Assembly (NCBI RefSeq): GCF_029223185.1
Contig: NZ_JARHUG010000007.1
Location: forward strand, 62,001 to 126,000
DNA length: 64,000 nucleotides
Reading direction: 5' to 3'
From: Aliiglaciecola sp. CAU 1673
GTDB taxonomy: Bacteria > Pseudomonadota > Gammaproteobacteria > Enterobacterales > Alteromonadaceae
In this document: piece by piece, positions 8,919 to 17,646 of the stretch
How the letters are laid out: every line of letters begins with the position of its first letter
Numbering within the stretch: position 1 is the stretch's first letter
Program-made: the position numbers and the translations under genes
Notes under the pieces: model-generated
Database searches by the model: none
Told to the model about the DNA's origin: nothing
The model's input: the letters and a program-made list of their open reading frames with translations, nothing else

Positions 8919-9455
8919 GTGTATTTACGGGTACTAGAGCGCTATCTCGGCCAGCTGGATATCTTGCTGCAAAAGGCCGTGCAACATATTGAACAAAGTG
9001 ACTCACAAGAGCAGGCTATACTGCAAAGCCGCCTGGCAGAGGATATGTTTGCCTTTCATCAGCAAGTAAGCACCTGCGTAGGTTTTGCATTGCGGGCAGC
9101 TTACCCGTTGTACGATCTTCCAATTCCACCGCTTAAGGCCGATACCGTCAGCTTCAATGGTCTAAGGGCATTAGTGAGGCAGGGCAAAGATTTCCTGCAT
9201 GCCCTGCCCGATGAGGCACAAGGGCAGCCCATGGAAGAAGATATCTGGAGTACGGCCGGCTTCGCCGAACGACATTTCTCTACCGAGGAATATATCCATC
9301 TCTATGCGCTGCCGAATTTTTTCTTCCATTTGGGCATCGTTTACGCGCTGCTGCGCCAGGCCGGTGTCGATCTAAGCAAAGGTGATTTTGACGGGTTTCA
9401 TGTGTATCCCCCCGGCTTTCGCTTTGAACAACAGCAGGCAAGCCCTAGCCAATAA
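8919..9455 (+). CDS. DUF1993 family protein
   Basis: A 178-residue protein that fits the DUF1993 family, helical bundle proteins related to DinB-like folds with no settled function. The N-terminal MYLRVLERYLGQLDILLQKA, the central IPPLKADTVSFNGL and the AERHFSTEEYIHLYALPNFFFH segments match the family layout. The start is GTG at 8919, with GGAG seven bases upstream; an overlapping ATG at 8917 is out of frame and closes at once. It probably forms a two-gene unit with the cupin. Its 3' end overlaps the convergent DUF1569 gene by 11 bases. Confidence 0.75.
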   Translation: MYLRVLERYLGQLDILLQKAVQHIEQSDSQEQAILQSRLAEDMFAFHQQVSTCVGFALRAAYPLYDLPIPPLKADTVSFNGLRALVRQGKDFLHALPDEAQGQPMEEDIWSTAGFAERHFSTEEYIHLYALPNFFFHLGIVYALLRQAGVDLSKGDFDGFHVYPPGFRFEQQQASPSQ

Positions 9456-9999
9456 TCTCAAAGCCTGAGAAATGATTGGCCAGGTGCATGGCATGGGCCT
9501 GCTCATATTCCTCAAAAGACAAAGCGCCAAAGGCAAAATGCGGCTGCAATTCTCCTCGATAAGATGAAAACTGCTCAATGGCGCTACGTAACCTGTCCTG
9601 CGCTTGCTTAATATCGGGCATCGTTTCGATATCAGGTGCACCGGGGATAGCTTCTGCCAGATCATGCTGCATTCGGCCTCGCCAGCTAAACAGGTTAAAC
9701 GCTGCCTGGCCAAGGGTCTGTTGAAACAAAGCCGATTTTTGCTGAGGATAGCCAATCATCGAGAACTCGATGCTTTGCGCACAGTGGACAAGGGTCTTTG
9801 GCCAACTCCAGAGCGCCTGCTCGCTTAGCCTGTCAGCGCCATTTAAACGCGCAAACTCGACCAAAGCCTCCTGCAAATTCGCAAAATGCAATTGTCTGTC
9901 TAGCCCGGATTCCCTGCTACATGCCAATAGTCCCGCACTGGACAGCGCACTAAGCGCGCCTAGCTTAAGTATCTGACGACGAGAAAAGATTGCTGACAT
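9445..9999 (-). CDS. DUF1569 family protein with twin-arginine/lipoprotein signal
   Basis: A 184-residue protein. The N-terminus MSAIFSRRQILKLGALSALS has a twin-arginine-like motif followed by an apolar stretch and a lipobox (LLAC, Cys27), so export as a lipoprotein is predicted. The mature part resembles DUF1569, another DinB-like helical family: FANLQEALVEFARL, WSWPKTLVHCAQSIEFSM and HFAFGALSFEEYEQAHAMHLANH. Function unknown. The start was placed at the ATG (9999) that gives a normal signal; a longer frame to 10071 would bury it. It is divergent from the Tat-exported aldo/keto reductase, and its last codons overlap the convergent DUF1993 gene. Confidence 0.7.
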   Translation of the reverse strand: MSAIFSRRQILKLGALSALSSAGLLACSRESGLDRQLHFANLQEALVEFARLNGADRLSEQALWSWPKTLVHCAQSIEFSMIGYPQQKSALFQQTLGQAAFNLFSWRGRMQHDLAEAIPGAPDIETMPDIKQAQDRLRSAIEQFSSYRGELQPHFAFGALSFEEYEQAHAMHLANHFSGFEIIG

Positions 10000-10122
10000 A
10001 GTGAGTTTGGGTTGCTGACCACTCCCTGAAGCATATCTTATTAGCCGACGCTCAACCTGAATTTTGCCCAAATCGCCTGAGACAATTTGCGTTCTTTCCC
10101 CCTGCCAGCCAGGCTAATTCTC

Positions 10123-11037
10123 ATGAACACCTTTACCCGCAGACACTTTTTAAAAGCCGCTGGCGCGGCAGCGGTATTGACCTGCTGTCCTCTGATAGCA
10201 AGTACAGCAATGCCACTGATGCGAAGGATCCCCGCATCCGGCGCATTAATCCCCGCCCTTGGGATGGGCACCTGGATCACCTTTAATGTGGGCAATCACA
10301 GCGGCTTTCGTGCCATACGCGCGGGCATTCTGGAGACGTTCCTGAGCATGGGAGGACGTCTGGTAGATTCATCTCCTATGTATGGTTCATCGGAGGAGGT
10401 CGTGGGCTGGGCTTGGCAGAAATTGGGCAAGCCCGATGCGCTGATGGCGGCCACTAAAACCTGGACTCATTCGATAAATGAAGGCAAAGCGCAATTTCAG
10501 GACTCGCAACGACTTTGGCAGCGGCAACAGATCGAGTTATTGCAGGTACATAATCTGTTAAATTGGCAAGGTCATCTGCCAATACTCAGAGAGCTGAAAG
10601 AGCAAGGGCTAATTCGCTATTTGGGCGTCACTACATCTCATGGACGCCGCCACCAAGAGCTGGAACACATTATTAATACGCAGCCTTTGGATTTTATCCA
10701 GTTGACATACAACGTACTGGACAGAGAAGCTGAAGCACGTCTGTTGCCCTTAGTCATGGATAGAGGCGTGGCGGTGATTGCCAACCGCCCGTTACAAGGT
10801 GGGCGTCTATTTGACCGGGTAACGCATACTGCAATACCGCCATGGGCGAAAGAGCTGGGTATCAACTATTGGGCGCAATTTTTTCTTAAATTTATCCTCT
10901 CACACTCAGCCGTCACCTGCGCTATTCCAGCCACCAGTCAAGTAGCGCATATGCGTGAAAATATGGGCGCCTTATCCGGTCCATTTCCAGATAACACCAT
11001 CAGACAGAAGATGGTGGCTTTTATGGAGGGCCTTTAA
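10123..11037 (+). CDS. Exported aldo/keto reductase with Tat signal
   Basis: A 304-residue aldo/keto reductase. The N-terminus MNTFTRRHFLKAAGAAAV is a clear twin-arginine signal, so a folded, cofactor-bearing enzyme is probably exported to the periplasm. The catalytic tetrad of the superfamily can be read as Asp82 (VDSSPMYG), Tyr87, Lys112 (AATKTW) and His143 (QVHNLL). The fold runs to the C-terminal IPATSQVAHMRENM segment. Substrate unknown. I used the ATG at 10123 because it begins the signal peptide; a TTG at 10087 would add an unlikely extension. The next gene starts one base after the stop, so they are co-transcribed. Confidence 0.85.
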   Translation: MNTFTRRHFLKAAGAAAVLTCCPLIASTAMPLMRRIPASGALIPALGMGTWITFNVGNHSGFRAIRAGILETFLSMGGRLVDSSPMYGSSEEVVGWAWQKLGKPDALMAATKTWTHSINEGKAQFQDSQRLWQRQQIELLQVHNLLNWQGHLPILRELKEQGLIRYLGVTTSHGRRHQELEHIINTQPLDFIQLTYNVLDREAEARLLPLVMDRGVAVIANRPLQGGRLFDRVTHTAIPPWAKELGINYWAQFFLKFILSHSAVTCAIPATSQVAHMRENMGALSGPFPDNTIRQKMVAFMEGL

Positions 11038-11038
11038 G

Positions 11039-11713
11039 ATGGCCGATTGGCTTAGCTACTCGTTGCAAGACCTGTTGCTGTTTTCCAAAGAAATCTATCT
11101 GCAACTATTCAGCACCTTTAATGCGTCCCTATGGCCAATACAAGTCCCCCTGATATTGCTATGGCTGGCGACGCTCTGCTGCTGGTATTTCAAAGAAAAA
11201 CGCTTGTTGCTGATAATCATGCTATGTTTCGCCTGGCTATTCAGCGGTCTTGGATTTGTGCAAGGTCAATATGCCCAGATTAATTGGGCGGCTGACTATT
11301 TGATGTGGGGATTTTTGCTTCAGGCATTGCTGCTACTTAGCCTGGCACCGATGTCCTCGTCACATGCAGCCAAAGGCCCACTCGCTTATCTGGGGATTGG
11401 CCTGATTTGCTATGGCCTGCTGTTACGACCCACCTTGCAGTGGCTAATTTATCAAAATATCAATGCGGCAGAGTTAGCAGGGCTTTTCCCAACCCCGACC
11501 ATTATCCTGACACTCGGCGTATTAATGTTAATGTCGGCGCCTTTTTACTTGTGGCTGTTGCCATCAATACTGTTGATTATCGACAGCCTTACCTGGCATA
11601 CCCTGCAAAGCCCGTGGTGGTGGGAAGGGGTAGTTATATTGGCGACGCTGGTGCCTTTGATGCTTTTTACGCAGCAAGGTCAAACGCCAGAGCAGGCCAA
11701 ATCTTGCCCATAA
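11039..11713 (+). CDS. Integral membrane protein, DUF6064-like
   Basis: A 224-residue, strongly hydrophobic protein with about six membrane helices. The opening (LFSKEIYLQLFSTFNASLWP and then IQVPLILLWLA) resembles the DUF6064 family of unknown function. Tryptophan content is high. The ATG at 11039 is one base after the stop of the aldo/keto reductase gene, with GGAGG nine bases upstream inside that gene, so translation is probably coupled. A longer frame from 10955 overlaps the reductase and is rejected. The gene ends at a bidirectional terminator shared with recA. It might anchor or serve the exported reductase, but that is guesswork from position. Confidence 0.65.
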   Translation: MADWLSYSLQDLLLFSKEIYLQLFSTFNASLWPIQVPLILLWLATLCCWYFKEKRLLLIIMLCFAWLFSGLGFVQGQYAQINWAADYLMWGFLLQALLLLSLAPMSSSHAAKGPLAYLGIGLICYGLLLRPTLQWLIYQNINAAELAGLFPTPTIILTLGVLMLMSAPFYLWLLPSILLIIDSLTWHTLQSPWWWEGVVILATLVPLMLFTQQGQTPEQAKSCP

Positions 11714-11748
11714 AAAAAAGCGTCTCTGGCTAATGCCAAGAGACGCTT
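11712..11748. terminator. Bidirectional intrinsic terminator between the DUF6064 gene and recA
   Basis: An inverted repeat AAGCGTCTCT-GGC / GCC-AAGAGACGCTT with a TAAT loop (11718-11748) and a run of A at 11712-11719. On the reverse strand this gives a stem followed by U residues, a normal terminator for recA. It also closes the rightward reductase unit. Confidence 0.85.
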
Positions 11749-11766
11749 CTTGAAGATCAGTATGCC

Positions 11767-12798
11767 TTAAAGCACGTCTTCTGACACACCCTCTTCTGCT
11801 TTTACGGTTTTTTGCAACAGCAGCTTTTCACGCAACTGCTTTTCGATGGCATTGGCCATTTCAGGTTTGTCTTTCAGGTACTTCACTGCATTAGCTTTGC
11901 CCTGACCGATACGCTCACCGTTGTAGCTGTACCAGGCGCCGGCCTTTTCCACAAACTTATGCAATACGCCCAGATCTACCAGTTCTGCCTCTTTGCTGAT
12001 CCCTTCGCCGTACATAATATTGAATTCGGCCTGCTTAAAGGGGGGCGCAACCTTGTTCTTGACCACCTTTACGCGGGTTTCGCTGCCCACGACTTCGTCG
12101 CCTTCCTTAACTGCCCCAATACGACGAATATCCAAGCGTACTGAGGCATAGAATTTCAGTGCGTTACCACCGGTAGTGGTTTCGGGGTTACCGAACATCA
12201 CGCCAATCTTCATACGAATCTGGTTAATGAAAATGCACAGAGTGTTGGAACGCTTGATATTACCGGTCAGCTTACGCAGGGCCTGAGACATCAAACGGGC
12301 TTGCAGACCTACGTGGGAATCACCCATCTCGCCTTCGATTTCAGCTTTTGGGGTCAGTGCAGCAACCGAGTCCACCACTACTACATCTACGGCACCGGAG
12401 CGCACCAGCATATCGCAGATTTCCAAAGCCTGTTCACCGGTATCCGGCTGAGACACCAACAACTCTTCCACATTAACGCCTAGCTTACCCGCATAAACCG
12501 GATCAAGGGCATGTTCTGCATCCACGAAGGCGCAGGTTTTACCTTTCTTCTGGGCTTCGGCAATCACCTGCAGGGTCAGGGTGGTTTTACCGGAAGATTC
12601 CGGACCGTATATCTCCACCACTCGACCACAAGGCAGACCGCCAATCCCCAAGGCGATATCCACACTTAATGAGCCGGTGGAAATGGCTTCGATGTCCATG
12701 GCCTGGTTATCGCCCAGGCGCATAATGGCGCCTTTACCAAATTGCTTCTCGATTTGTCCCAATGCGGCCGACAGGGCCCTGGATTTGTTATCGTCCAT
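11767..12798 (-). CDS. recA: Recombinase RecA
   Basis: RecA forms filaments on single-stranded DNA, drives strand exchange and triggers LexA self-cleavage. The 343-residue length is normal. Walker A GPESSGKT is at 66-73, followed by the strand with DAEHALDP, the Walker B strand [10 protein letters not shown], loop 1 with GEMGDSHVG and loop 2 with [22 protein letters not shown]. The C-tail is acidic ([11 protein letters not shown]). The ATG at 12798 has AAGGAG seven bases upstream. A sigma-70 promoter overlapped by a perfect LexA box is 50-77 bases upstream, so the gene is SOS-regulated. recX does not follow; the leftward strand ends at a terminator. Confidence 0.99.
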   Translation of the reverse strand: MDDNKSRALSAALGQIEKQFGKGAIMRLGDNQAMDIEAISTGSLSVDIALGIGGLPCGRVVEIYGPESSGKTTLTLQVIAEAQKKGKTCAFVDAEHALDPVYAGKLGVNVEELLVSQPDTGEQALEICDMLVRSGAVDVVVVDSVAALTPKAEIEGEMGDSHVGLQARLMSQALRKLTGNIKRSNTLCIFINQIRMKIGVMFGNPETTTGGNALKFYASVRLDIRRIGAVKEGDEVVGSETRVKVVKNKVAPPFKQAEFNIMYGEGISKEAELVDLGVLHKFVEKAGAWYSYNGERIGQGKANAVKYLKDKPEMANAIEKQLREKLLLQKTVKAEEGVSEDVL

Positions 12799-12847
12799 TG
12801 TTCGCTCCTTCTCTGAGCTGGTTGACAGTCGTCATTCGATGGAGGCA

Positions 12848-12875
12848 AGTATACTGTATAGCCATACAGTTACAA
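12848..12875 (-). promoter_or_regulatory. recA promoter with embedded LexA (SOS) box
   Basis: On the reverse strand TTGTAA (12875-12870) and TATACT (12853-12848) are spaced by 16 bases. The spacer is exactly a LexA box, CTGT-N8-ACAG (12854-12869). Repressor binding would therefore block polymerase directly. Confidence 0.92.
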
Positions 12876-12920
12876 GTCCTGCTCAGATTTTTTTGTGTTA
12901 CCGGTTGGAAACCCAGATAT

Positions 12921-13436
12921 TCAGGGGAAAAGTTGTACTATACCGCTTTGCCCTTGCATATCGCCCACCATCCAGATTTGCTCAAAGGGATGCTGTTTGG
13001 GTACGTCAATACAATGTTGCAGGGACTGAATTTCCTCAGCACTCCATGCCGGATGGGCGTTACGGATCACCAGCCATACTCGCTTAGTGGCATATTGCTT
13101 TACAGATTTATTGGCCAGGATCCGATTGAGCGCATTCAGCAAGCGCTCGTGCGGCTCGGTATACTTTTCCAACGCCTTTAATTCTTTTCGGGTTTTTTCG
13201 TCCAGTTCCCGCCCGAGGATTTTCATGGCTTCTTTCTCGGAACCGTACAAATGGGCAATTTCCAGATCCAGACGTTCATCCATCAGATAGCAGGACACAT
13301 CAGGTTTGCGCGGTTCGTTATGCCAGATATGGCGGATTTTCTCGCCCGTGTTGCGTTCATACCAGCGCATAAACTGCTTGGCCGCGCCATGTTCCAGCTC
13401 GACTTTTTCTGATTGGCTGTTGTGGTTATTGGTCAT
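12921..13436 (-). CDS. Unknown protein between recA and pncC, possible PD-(D/E)XK-like fold
   Basis: A 171-residue soluble protein that I do not recognise. It is rich in charged residues, with no signal or membrane span. The stretch RKPDVSCYLMDERLDLEIAH (43-62) followed later by the strand KRVWLVIRNAHP has the spacing of an acidic core plus beta-strands seen in PD-(D/E)XK nuclease-like folds (Asp46, Glu58), but this is only a pattern impression. It is transcribed toward recA and lies between recA and pncC, which are often adjacent. The gap to the recA promoter is about 45 bases, so read-through into recA is possible. Confidence 0.6.
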   Translation of the reverse strand: MTNNHNSQSEKVELEHGAAKQFMRWYERNTGEKIRHIWHNEPRKPDVSCYLMDERLDLEIAHLYGSEKEAMKILGRELDEKTRKELKALEKYTEPHERLLNALNRILANKSVKQYATKRVWLVIRNAHPAWSAEEIQSLQHCIDVPKQHPFEQIWMVGDMQGQSGIVQLFP

Positions 13437-13515
13437 ATTTTATTAGGCTAAGATGCAGGTCTGCGAGGCTGCATCTTCAGTAAACTCGGTTGGTGACAGC
13501 AACATTCCTATCACC

Positions 13516-14010
13516 TCAAACGTCAGCAACCGCCTCAATCAGCAATTGCAAAGCAAATTCAATTACCTGCTCGCGAATCTGGTGCCGGTCTCCTTCAAAG
13601 CGCCGATGCACGCTTTTCACCTTGCCTTCCTGTGCCAGGCCAAACCAGACGGTACCAACAGGTTTTTCGGGGCTGCCGCCGTCGGGACCGGCGATACCAC
13701 TCACAGCTATGGCCAGATTGGCAGCCGCAGCGTTCAGTGCACCTTGAGCCATTTGCTCCACGGTTTGCGCTGACACCGCGCCATTGACCAGCAGAATATC
13801 TTCGCGAACGCCTAAAAGCGCCGATTTAGCCTCATTGGAGTAGGTGATAAAGCCCCGCTCAAACCAGGCTGAACTTCCGGATATGCTGGTAATGGCGTAT
13901 CCTATGCCCCCGCCGGTGCAGGACTCGGCACAGGTGATGGTCCAGCCTTTTTGTTGCAATGCCTGGCCCAGTTTTTCGGCCAACGCCAATATGTTTTTTG
14001 ACTGAGTCAT
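13516..14010 (-). CDS. pncC: Nicotinamide-nucleotide amidohydrolase PncC (CinA C-terminal domain)
   Basis: PncC converts nicotinamide mononucleotide to nicotinic acid mononucleotide and ammonia in the NAD salvage cycle. The 164-residue protein is the stand-alone CinA C-domain. Visible motifs are TCAESCTGGGIGYAIT near residue 30, the GFITYSNEAK segment, VSGIAGPDGGSPEKPVGTVW near 105 and a C-terminal helix. The start at 14010 is supported by GGAG six bases upstream; longer frames to 14022 or 14088 lack such a site. The gene is divergent from mutS with 33 bases between starts. Its position next to recA and mutS is conserved in many gammaproteobacteria. Confidence 0.93.
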   Translation of the reverse strand: MTQSKNILALAEKLGQALQQKGWTITCAESCTGGGIGYAITSISGSSAWFERGFITYSNEAKSALLGVREDILLVNGAVSAQTVEQMAQGALNAAAANLAIAVSGIAGPDGGSPEKPVGTVWFGLAQEGKVKSVHRRFEGDRHQIREQVIEFALQLLIEAVADV

Positions 14011-14043
14011 CCGTTTCTCCATAACAAGTAGAATAGCGTCATT

Positions 14044-16656
14044 ATGCCTTCTGAAAATTTCGCCATGCAAGCTAAGCCCCTGGATCATCAGGATTTATCC
14101 CAGCATACACCGATGATGCAGCAATATCTGCGGATTAAGGCCGAACACCCGGAGATCCTGTTGTTTTATCGCATGGGCGATTTTTATGAGCTTTTCTATG
14201 ATGATGCCAAACGGGCTGCACAGCTGTTGGATATTTCCTTAACCGCCCGCGGTAAATCCGGTGGCGATCCCATTCCCATGGCCGGTGTGCCTTACCATGC
14301 GGTGGAGGGCTATCTGGCCAAGCTGGTCAAGCTCGGCCAATCGGTGGCCATTTGTGAACAGATTGGCGATCCGGCCACCAGCAAAGGCCCGGTAGAGCGC
14401 CAGGTCACCCGTATTGTGACCCCCGGCACTATTACCGATGAAGCACTTTTAGATGACAGGCGCGACAATGTGCTGGCCGCCGTCTTTGAAGGTAAGGACG
14501 TTTCGGGTTTTGGCTATGCCACTTTGGATATCAGCAGTGGCCGCTTTATGTTGTGTGAACTGCCGACCCAGGAGGCCTTGCTCGCCGAATTGCAACGCAG
14601 CCAACCGGCGGAACTGCTTTACCCGGAAGCCATGGCCTGTGCCCATATCATCGAAAGCCGCAAGGGCATTCGCCGCCGCCCAGTCTGGGAATTTGATTTA
14701 GAGACCGCCGTTCGCGCCTTAAACCAGCAATTTGGTACCCAGCATCTGGAAGGTTTTGGCGTACAAAGTGCCAAACTTGGTCTTCGTGCGGCTGGCTGCA
14801 TTATGCAGTATGTCAAAGATACCCAGCGTAGCGCCCTGCCCCATATTCGCGCCATTGGCCTTGAAACCCAATCGGATACCGTGCAACTAGATGCCGCCAC
14901 CCGGCGCAATCTGGAGCTGACCCAAAACCTGGCCGGCGGCCTGGACAACACCCTGGCTTCAGTACTGGATAAAACCAGTACTGCCATGGGCAGTCGCCTG
15001 TTAAAGCGCTGGATCCACCGGCCACTGACCGATATTAATCGTTTAACCCGTCGCCAGGATGCCATTGAAGCGCTGTTGGACGCCGACCTTGAAGAGCTTA
15101 GCCATTACCTTAAAAACGTTGGCGATATGGAGCGAGTGCTCGGCCGCTTGGCCCTTCGTAGCGCCAGGCCCAGGGATTTTGCCCGTCTGCGTCAGGCCTT
15201 TGGCCAGCTACCGGCGATTAACGGCTTTTTGCGGAGTCTTGACTGCACGGCTGTGAACAGTCTGTCTGGGGATATCAGCGAATTCCCCGAATATCTGACG
15301 CTACTGGAACAGGCCGTCGTAGACAACCCACCGGTATTGATCCGCGATGGCGGCGTGATTGCCCCAGGATTTAATGCCGAATTGGATGAGCTAAGGGCCC
15401 TCTCCAAAGGCGCCACCGACTATCTGGAAAAGCTGGAAATCCGCGAGCGCGAATTAACCGGTATTCCTACCCTTAAGGTGGGCTTTAACAAAGTGCATGG
15501 CTATTTTATCGAAGTCAGCCGTGGCTATGCCGATCAGGTGCCGGTGGAATATGTGCGCCGCCAAACCCTGAAAAATAACGAGCGCTATATTATTCCTGAG
15601 CTTAAGGAATATGAAGATAAGGTGCTGACCAGTCAGGGCCGTGCCCTGGCCCTGGAAAAACAGCTTTATGAAGCCTTGTTTGACGAGATGCTGCCGCGCT
15701 TAGGCGAATTGCAGCTTTGCGCAGCCGCCCTGGCTGAGTTGGACGTGCTGGCCAATCTGGCCGAGCGCGCCAACACTCTGGATTATTATCGTCCCAGCTT
15801 TGAGAGCAGCGCAGGCATTCGCTATGACCATGGCCGCCATCCGGTAGTGGAGCAGGTGCTGGACGAGCCCTTTATCGCCAACCCGCTGGCCATGAACGCT
15901 AAGCGCCGTATGCTGATCATCACCGGCCCCAATATGGGCGGTAAATCCACCTATATGCGCCAAACCGCATTGATTGTGCTGATGGCTTATATGGGCAGTT
16001 TTGTGCCGGCGCAACATGCCCAGATTGGCCCTATCGACAGAATTTTTACCCGTATCGGCGCCTCCGACGACTTAGCCTCCGGGCGCTCCACCTTTATGGT
16101 GGAGATGACCGAAACCGCCATTATTCTCAATAACGCCACCGCCAACAGCCTGGTGTTGATGGATGAAATCGGTCGCGGCACCAGCACCTATGACGGCCTG
16201 TCGCTGGCCTGGGCCTGTGCCGGTTATCTGGCACAGAAGATCTCGGCCTTTACCTTGTTCGCCACCCATTATTTTGAGCTGACCCAGCTCGCTGAGAGCC
16301 TGCCGCAGCTTGGCAATGTGCATTTGGATGCGGTGGAATTTGAAGAAGGGATCAGCTTTATGCATGCAGTACAGGAAGGCGCAGCGGACAAAAGCTATGG
16401 CCTTCAGGTTGCCCAATTGGCCGGTGTCCCCAAACCCGTGATCCAAGCTGCCAGAGACAAACTACAGCAACTGGAAAGCGGCGAAAAGCAGATCAGGACA
16501 GTCACCAAAACCGCACCTGTTCAGATGGATTTTATTGAGCAGGACGATCCGCTTACCAAAGCCCTGTCGGCGATTAATCCCGATGAGCTTAGCCCACGTG
16601 AGGCATTGGATAAGCTGTATGAGCTAAAGCGCTTAAGTGGTCAAAAAGGTGCTTAG
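14044..16656 (+). CDS. mutS: DNA mismatch repair protein MutS
   Basis: MutS recognises base mismatches and small loops and recruits MutL. The 870-residue protein has the mismatch-reading Phe-x-Glu motif at 47-49 ([12 protein letters not shown]), the connector and lever domains, and the ABC-type ATPase with Walker A GPNMGGKS near 626-633. Further on come the [14 protein letters not shown] signature, Walker [17 protein letters not shown] and the FATHYFEL H-loop. The C-terminal [20 protein letters not shown] is the tetramer-forming helix region. The start could be the ATG at 14044 or the one at 14068; neither has a clear ribosome site. rpoS does not follow, unlike in many relatives. Confidence 0.97.
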   Translation: MPSENFAMQAKPLDHQDLSQHTPMMQQYLRIKAEHPEILLFYRMGDFYELFYDDAKRAAQLLDISLTARGKSGGDPIPMAGVPYHAVEGYLAKLVKLGQSVAICEQIGDPATSKGPVERQVTRIVTPGTITDEALLDDRRDNVLAAVFEGKDVSGFGYATLDISSGRFMLCELPTQEALLAELQRSQPAELLYPEAMACAHIIESRKGIRRRPVWEFDLETAVRALNQQFGTQHLEGFGVQSAKLGLRAAGCIMQYVKDTQRSALPHIRAIGLETQSDTVQLDAATRRNLELTQNLAGGLDNTLASVLDKTSTAMGSRLLKRWIHRPLTDINRLTRRQDAIEALLDADLEELSHYLKNVGDMERVLGRLALRSARPRDFARLRQAFGQLPAINGFLRSLDCTAVNSLSGDISEFPEYLTLLEQAVVDNPPVLIRDGGVIAPGFNAELDELRALSKGATDYLEKLEIRERELTGIPTLKVGFNKVHGYFIEVSRGYADQVPVEYVRRQTLKNNERYIIPELKEYEDKVLTSQGRALALEKQLYEALFDEMLPRLGELQLCAAALAELDVLANLAERANTLDYYRPSFESSAGIRYDHGRHPVVEQVLDEPFIANPLAMNAKRRMLIITGPNMGGKSTYMRQTALIVLMAYMGSFVPAQHAQIGPIDRIFTRIGASDDLASGRSTFMVEMTETAIILNNATANSLVLMDEIGRGTSTYDGLSLAWACAGYLAQKISAFTLFATHYFELTQLAESLPQLGNVHLDAVEFEEGISFMHAVQEGAADKSYGLQVAQLAGVPKPVIQAARDKLQQLESGEKQIRTVTKTAPVQMDFIEQDDPLTKALSAINPDELSPREALDKLYELKRLSGQKGA

Positions 16657-16792
16657 TGATTTCCGCATATTTTGATCAAACAGGGGTTAAAAAGAAAACA
16701 ATGACGAACGGGCATGAAATAGGCAATTAGACCTCTAAGGCCATTTTTAGTAACATATTGAAACAATAATAAGAACAGTAATTTATCCAATC

Positions 16793-17473
16793 ATGCCTGC
16801 ACTAGTTAAAAACGCCATTTTTTTACTTTCGCTTTTCACTCTTCCGGTTAATGCCTCATTAATTCAATGGGATGCATTCAATCAGGGTGACAATTTTGCC
16901 GTTAAAGACGAGTCCACGGGCATTGTCTGGCTGGATACCTTTTTAACTCTAGACATGTCTTACAACCATGCTATCAAAGCCTTTGCAGGATGGCGTGCGG
17001 CAACACAGGGTGAAGTGCATTCGTTACTAAACACAGCCTTTGGCAAAGTTAACCATGTGGGCAAATATGGCTCCGAGTATAATTTTGAGCAAGGGTGTTT
17101 AAGCCATACATCTTGCTACAAGAACGCAAAATCTTGGCAAAGGCTTTTTGGAGCCGCCGCTGGAAATAGATATTACCAAACCTTCTCGAGAGGATTTTAC
17201 CAAGATAAAGCAGGTCAACTTCGAGCCGGTGGTAGTTACATAAACGGTAGTTATAGTGCCAACGTATACAGCACAGAATACAGTTCAGACTACAGCCGTT
17301 TTTTCAATAACGGCAATCAACTCATAGGCACTTTCTTGGTCAAAGCAGAGGAGCCCAAGCAGCTTAATCTTTCCTTTGCACCTAAATCCCTGCAAAGCCA
17401 AAGTGTCAATGAACCCTTCAGCCTGGCCCTATTATTACTGCCGCTACTTTGGATATTAAGAGCGCACCGATAA
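16793..17473 (+). CDS. Secreted protein with a degenerate PEP-CTERM-like sorting tail
   Basis: A 226-residue protein with an N-terminal signal peptide (MPALVKNAIFLLSLFTLPVNA). The mature part has the STGIVWLDTFLTLDMSY plus GWRAATQGEVHSL pattern often seen in PEP-CTERM proteins. The C-terminus is NEPFSLALLLLPLLWILRAHR: a Glu-Pro pair, an apolar helix and a basic end, as in exosortase substrates, although the first Pro of the PEP triplet is Asn. The middle is rich in Gly, Ser, Tyr and Asn. No exosortase is in the window. It may be a surface or matrix protein. The 136 bases before it hold no gene, and the region is visibly AT-richer than mutS. Confidence 0.6.
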   Translation: MPALVKNAIFLLSLFTLPVNASLIQWDAFNQGDNFAVKDESTGIVWLDTFLTLDMSYNHAIKAFAGWRAATQGEVHSLLNTAFGKVNHVGKYGSEYNFEQGCLSHTSCYKNAKSWQRLFGAAAGNRYYQTFSRGFYQDKAGQLRAGGSYINGSYSANVYSTEYSSDYSRFFNNGNQLIGTFLVKAEEPKQLNLSFAPKSLQSQSVNEPFSLALLLLPLLWILRAHR

Positions 17474-17511
17474 ATCGGCTGTGCTCACTAAATAGCTGAT
17501 CCTATTAGTGC

Positions 17512-17634
17512 AATAGTAGCCGGGAACGCATGCAGAAACACCGTGAATCCGTCCCTGGAGGCTCTGCCTCGTCATCCTTGACAAGGAAGTTCTGCATCGC
17601 GCTTCCCGCCCACTGCTCAGAATGATCTACTATT
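17512..17634. repeat. Nested imperfect inverted-repeat element between convergent genes
   Basis: Three nested arm pairs can be seen. The outer pair is AATAGTAG (17512-17519) with CTACTATT (17627-17634). The middle pair runs CGGGAACGCATGCAGAA (17521-17537) against TTCTGCATCGCGCTTCCCG (17590-17608). The core contains CCTT-GAC-AAGG (about 17576-17586). The whole folds into a long hairpin and is GC-richer than its surroundings. It lies between two convergent genes and may end transcription, but its form also fits a dispersed intergenic element of the REP or MITE type. There is no second copy in the window. Confidence 0.55.
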
Positions 17635-17646
17635 CGGAACGTTTAT

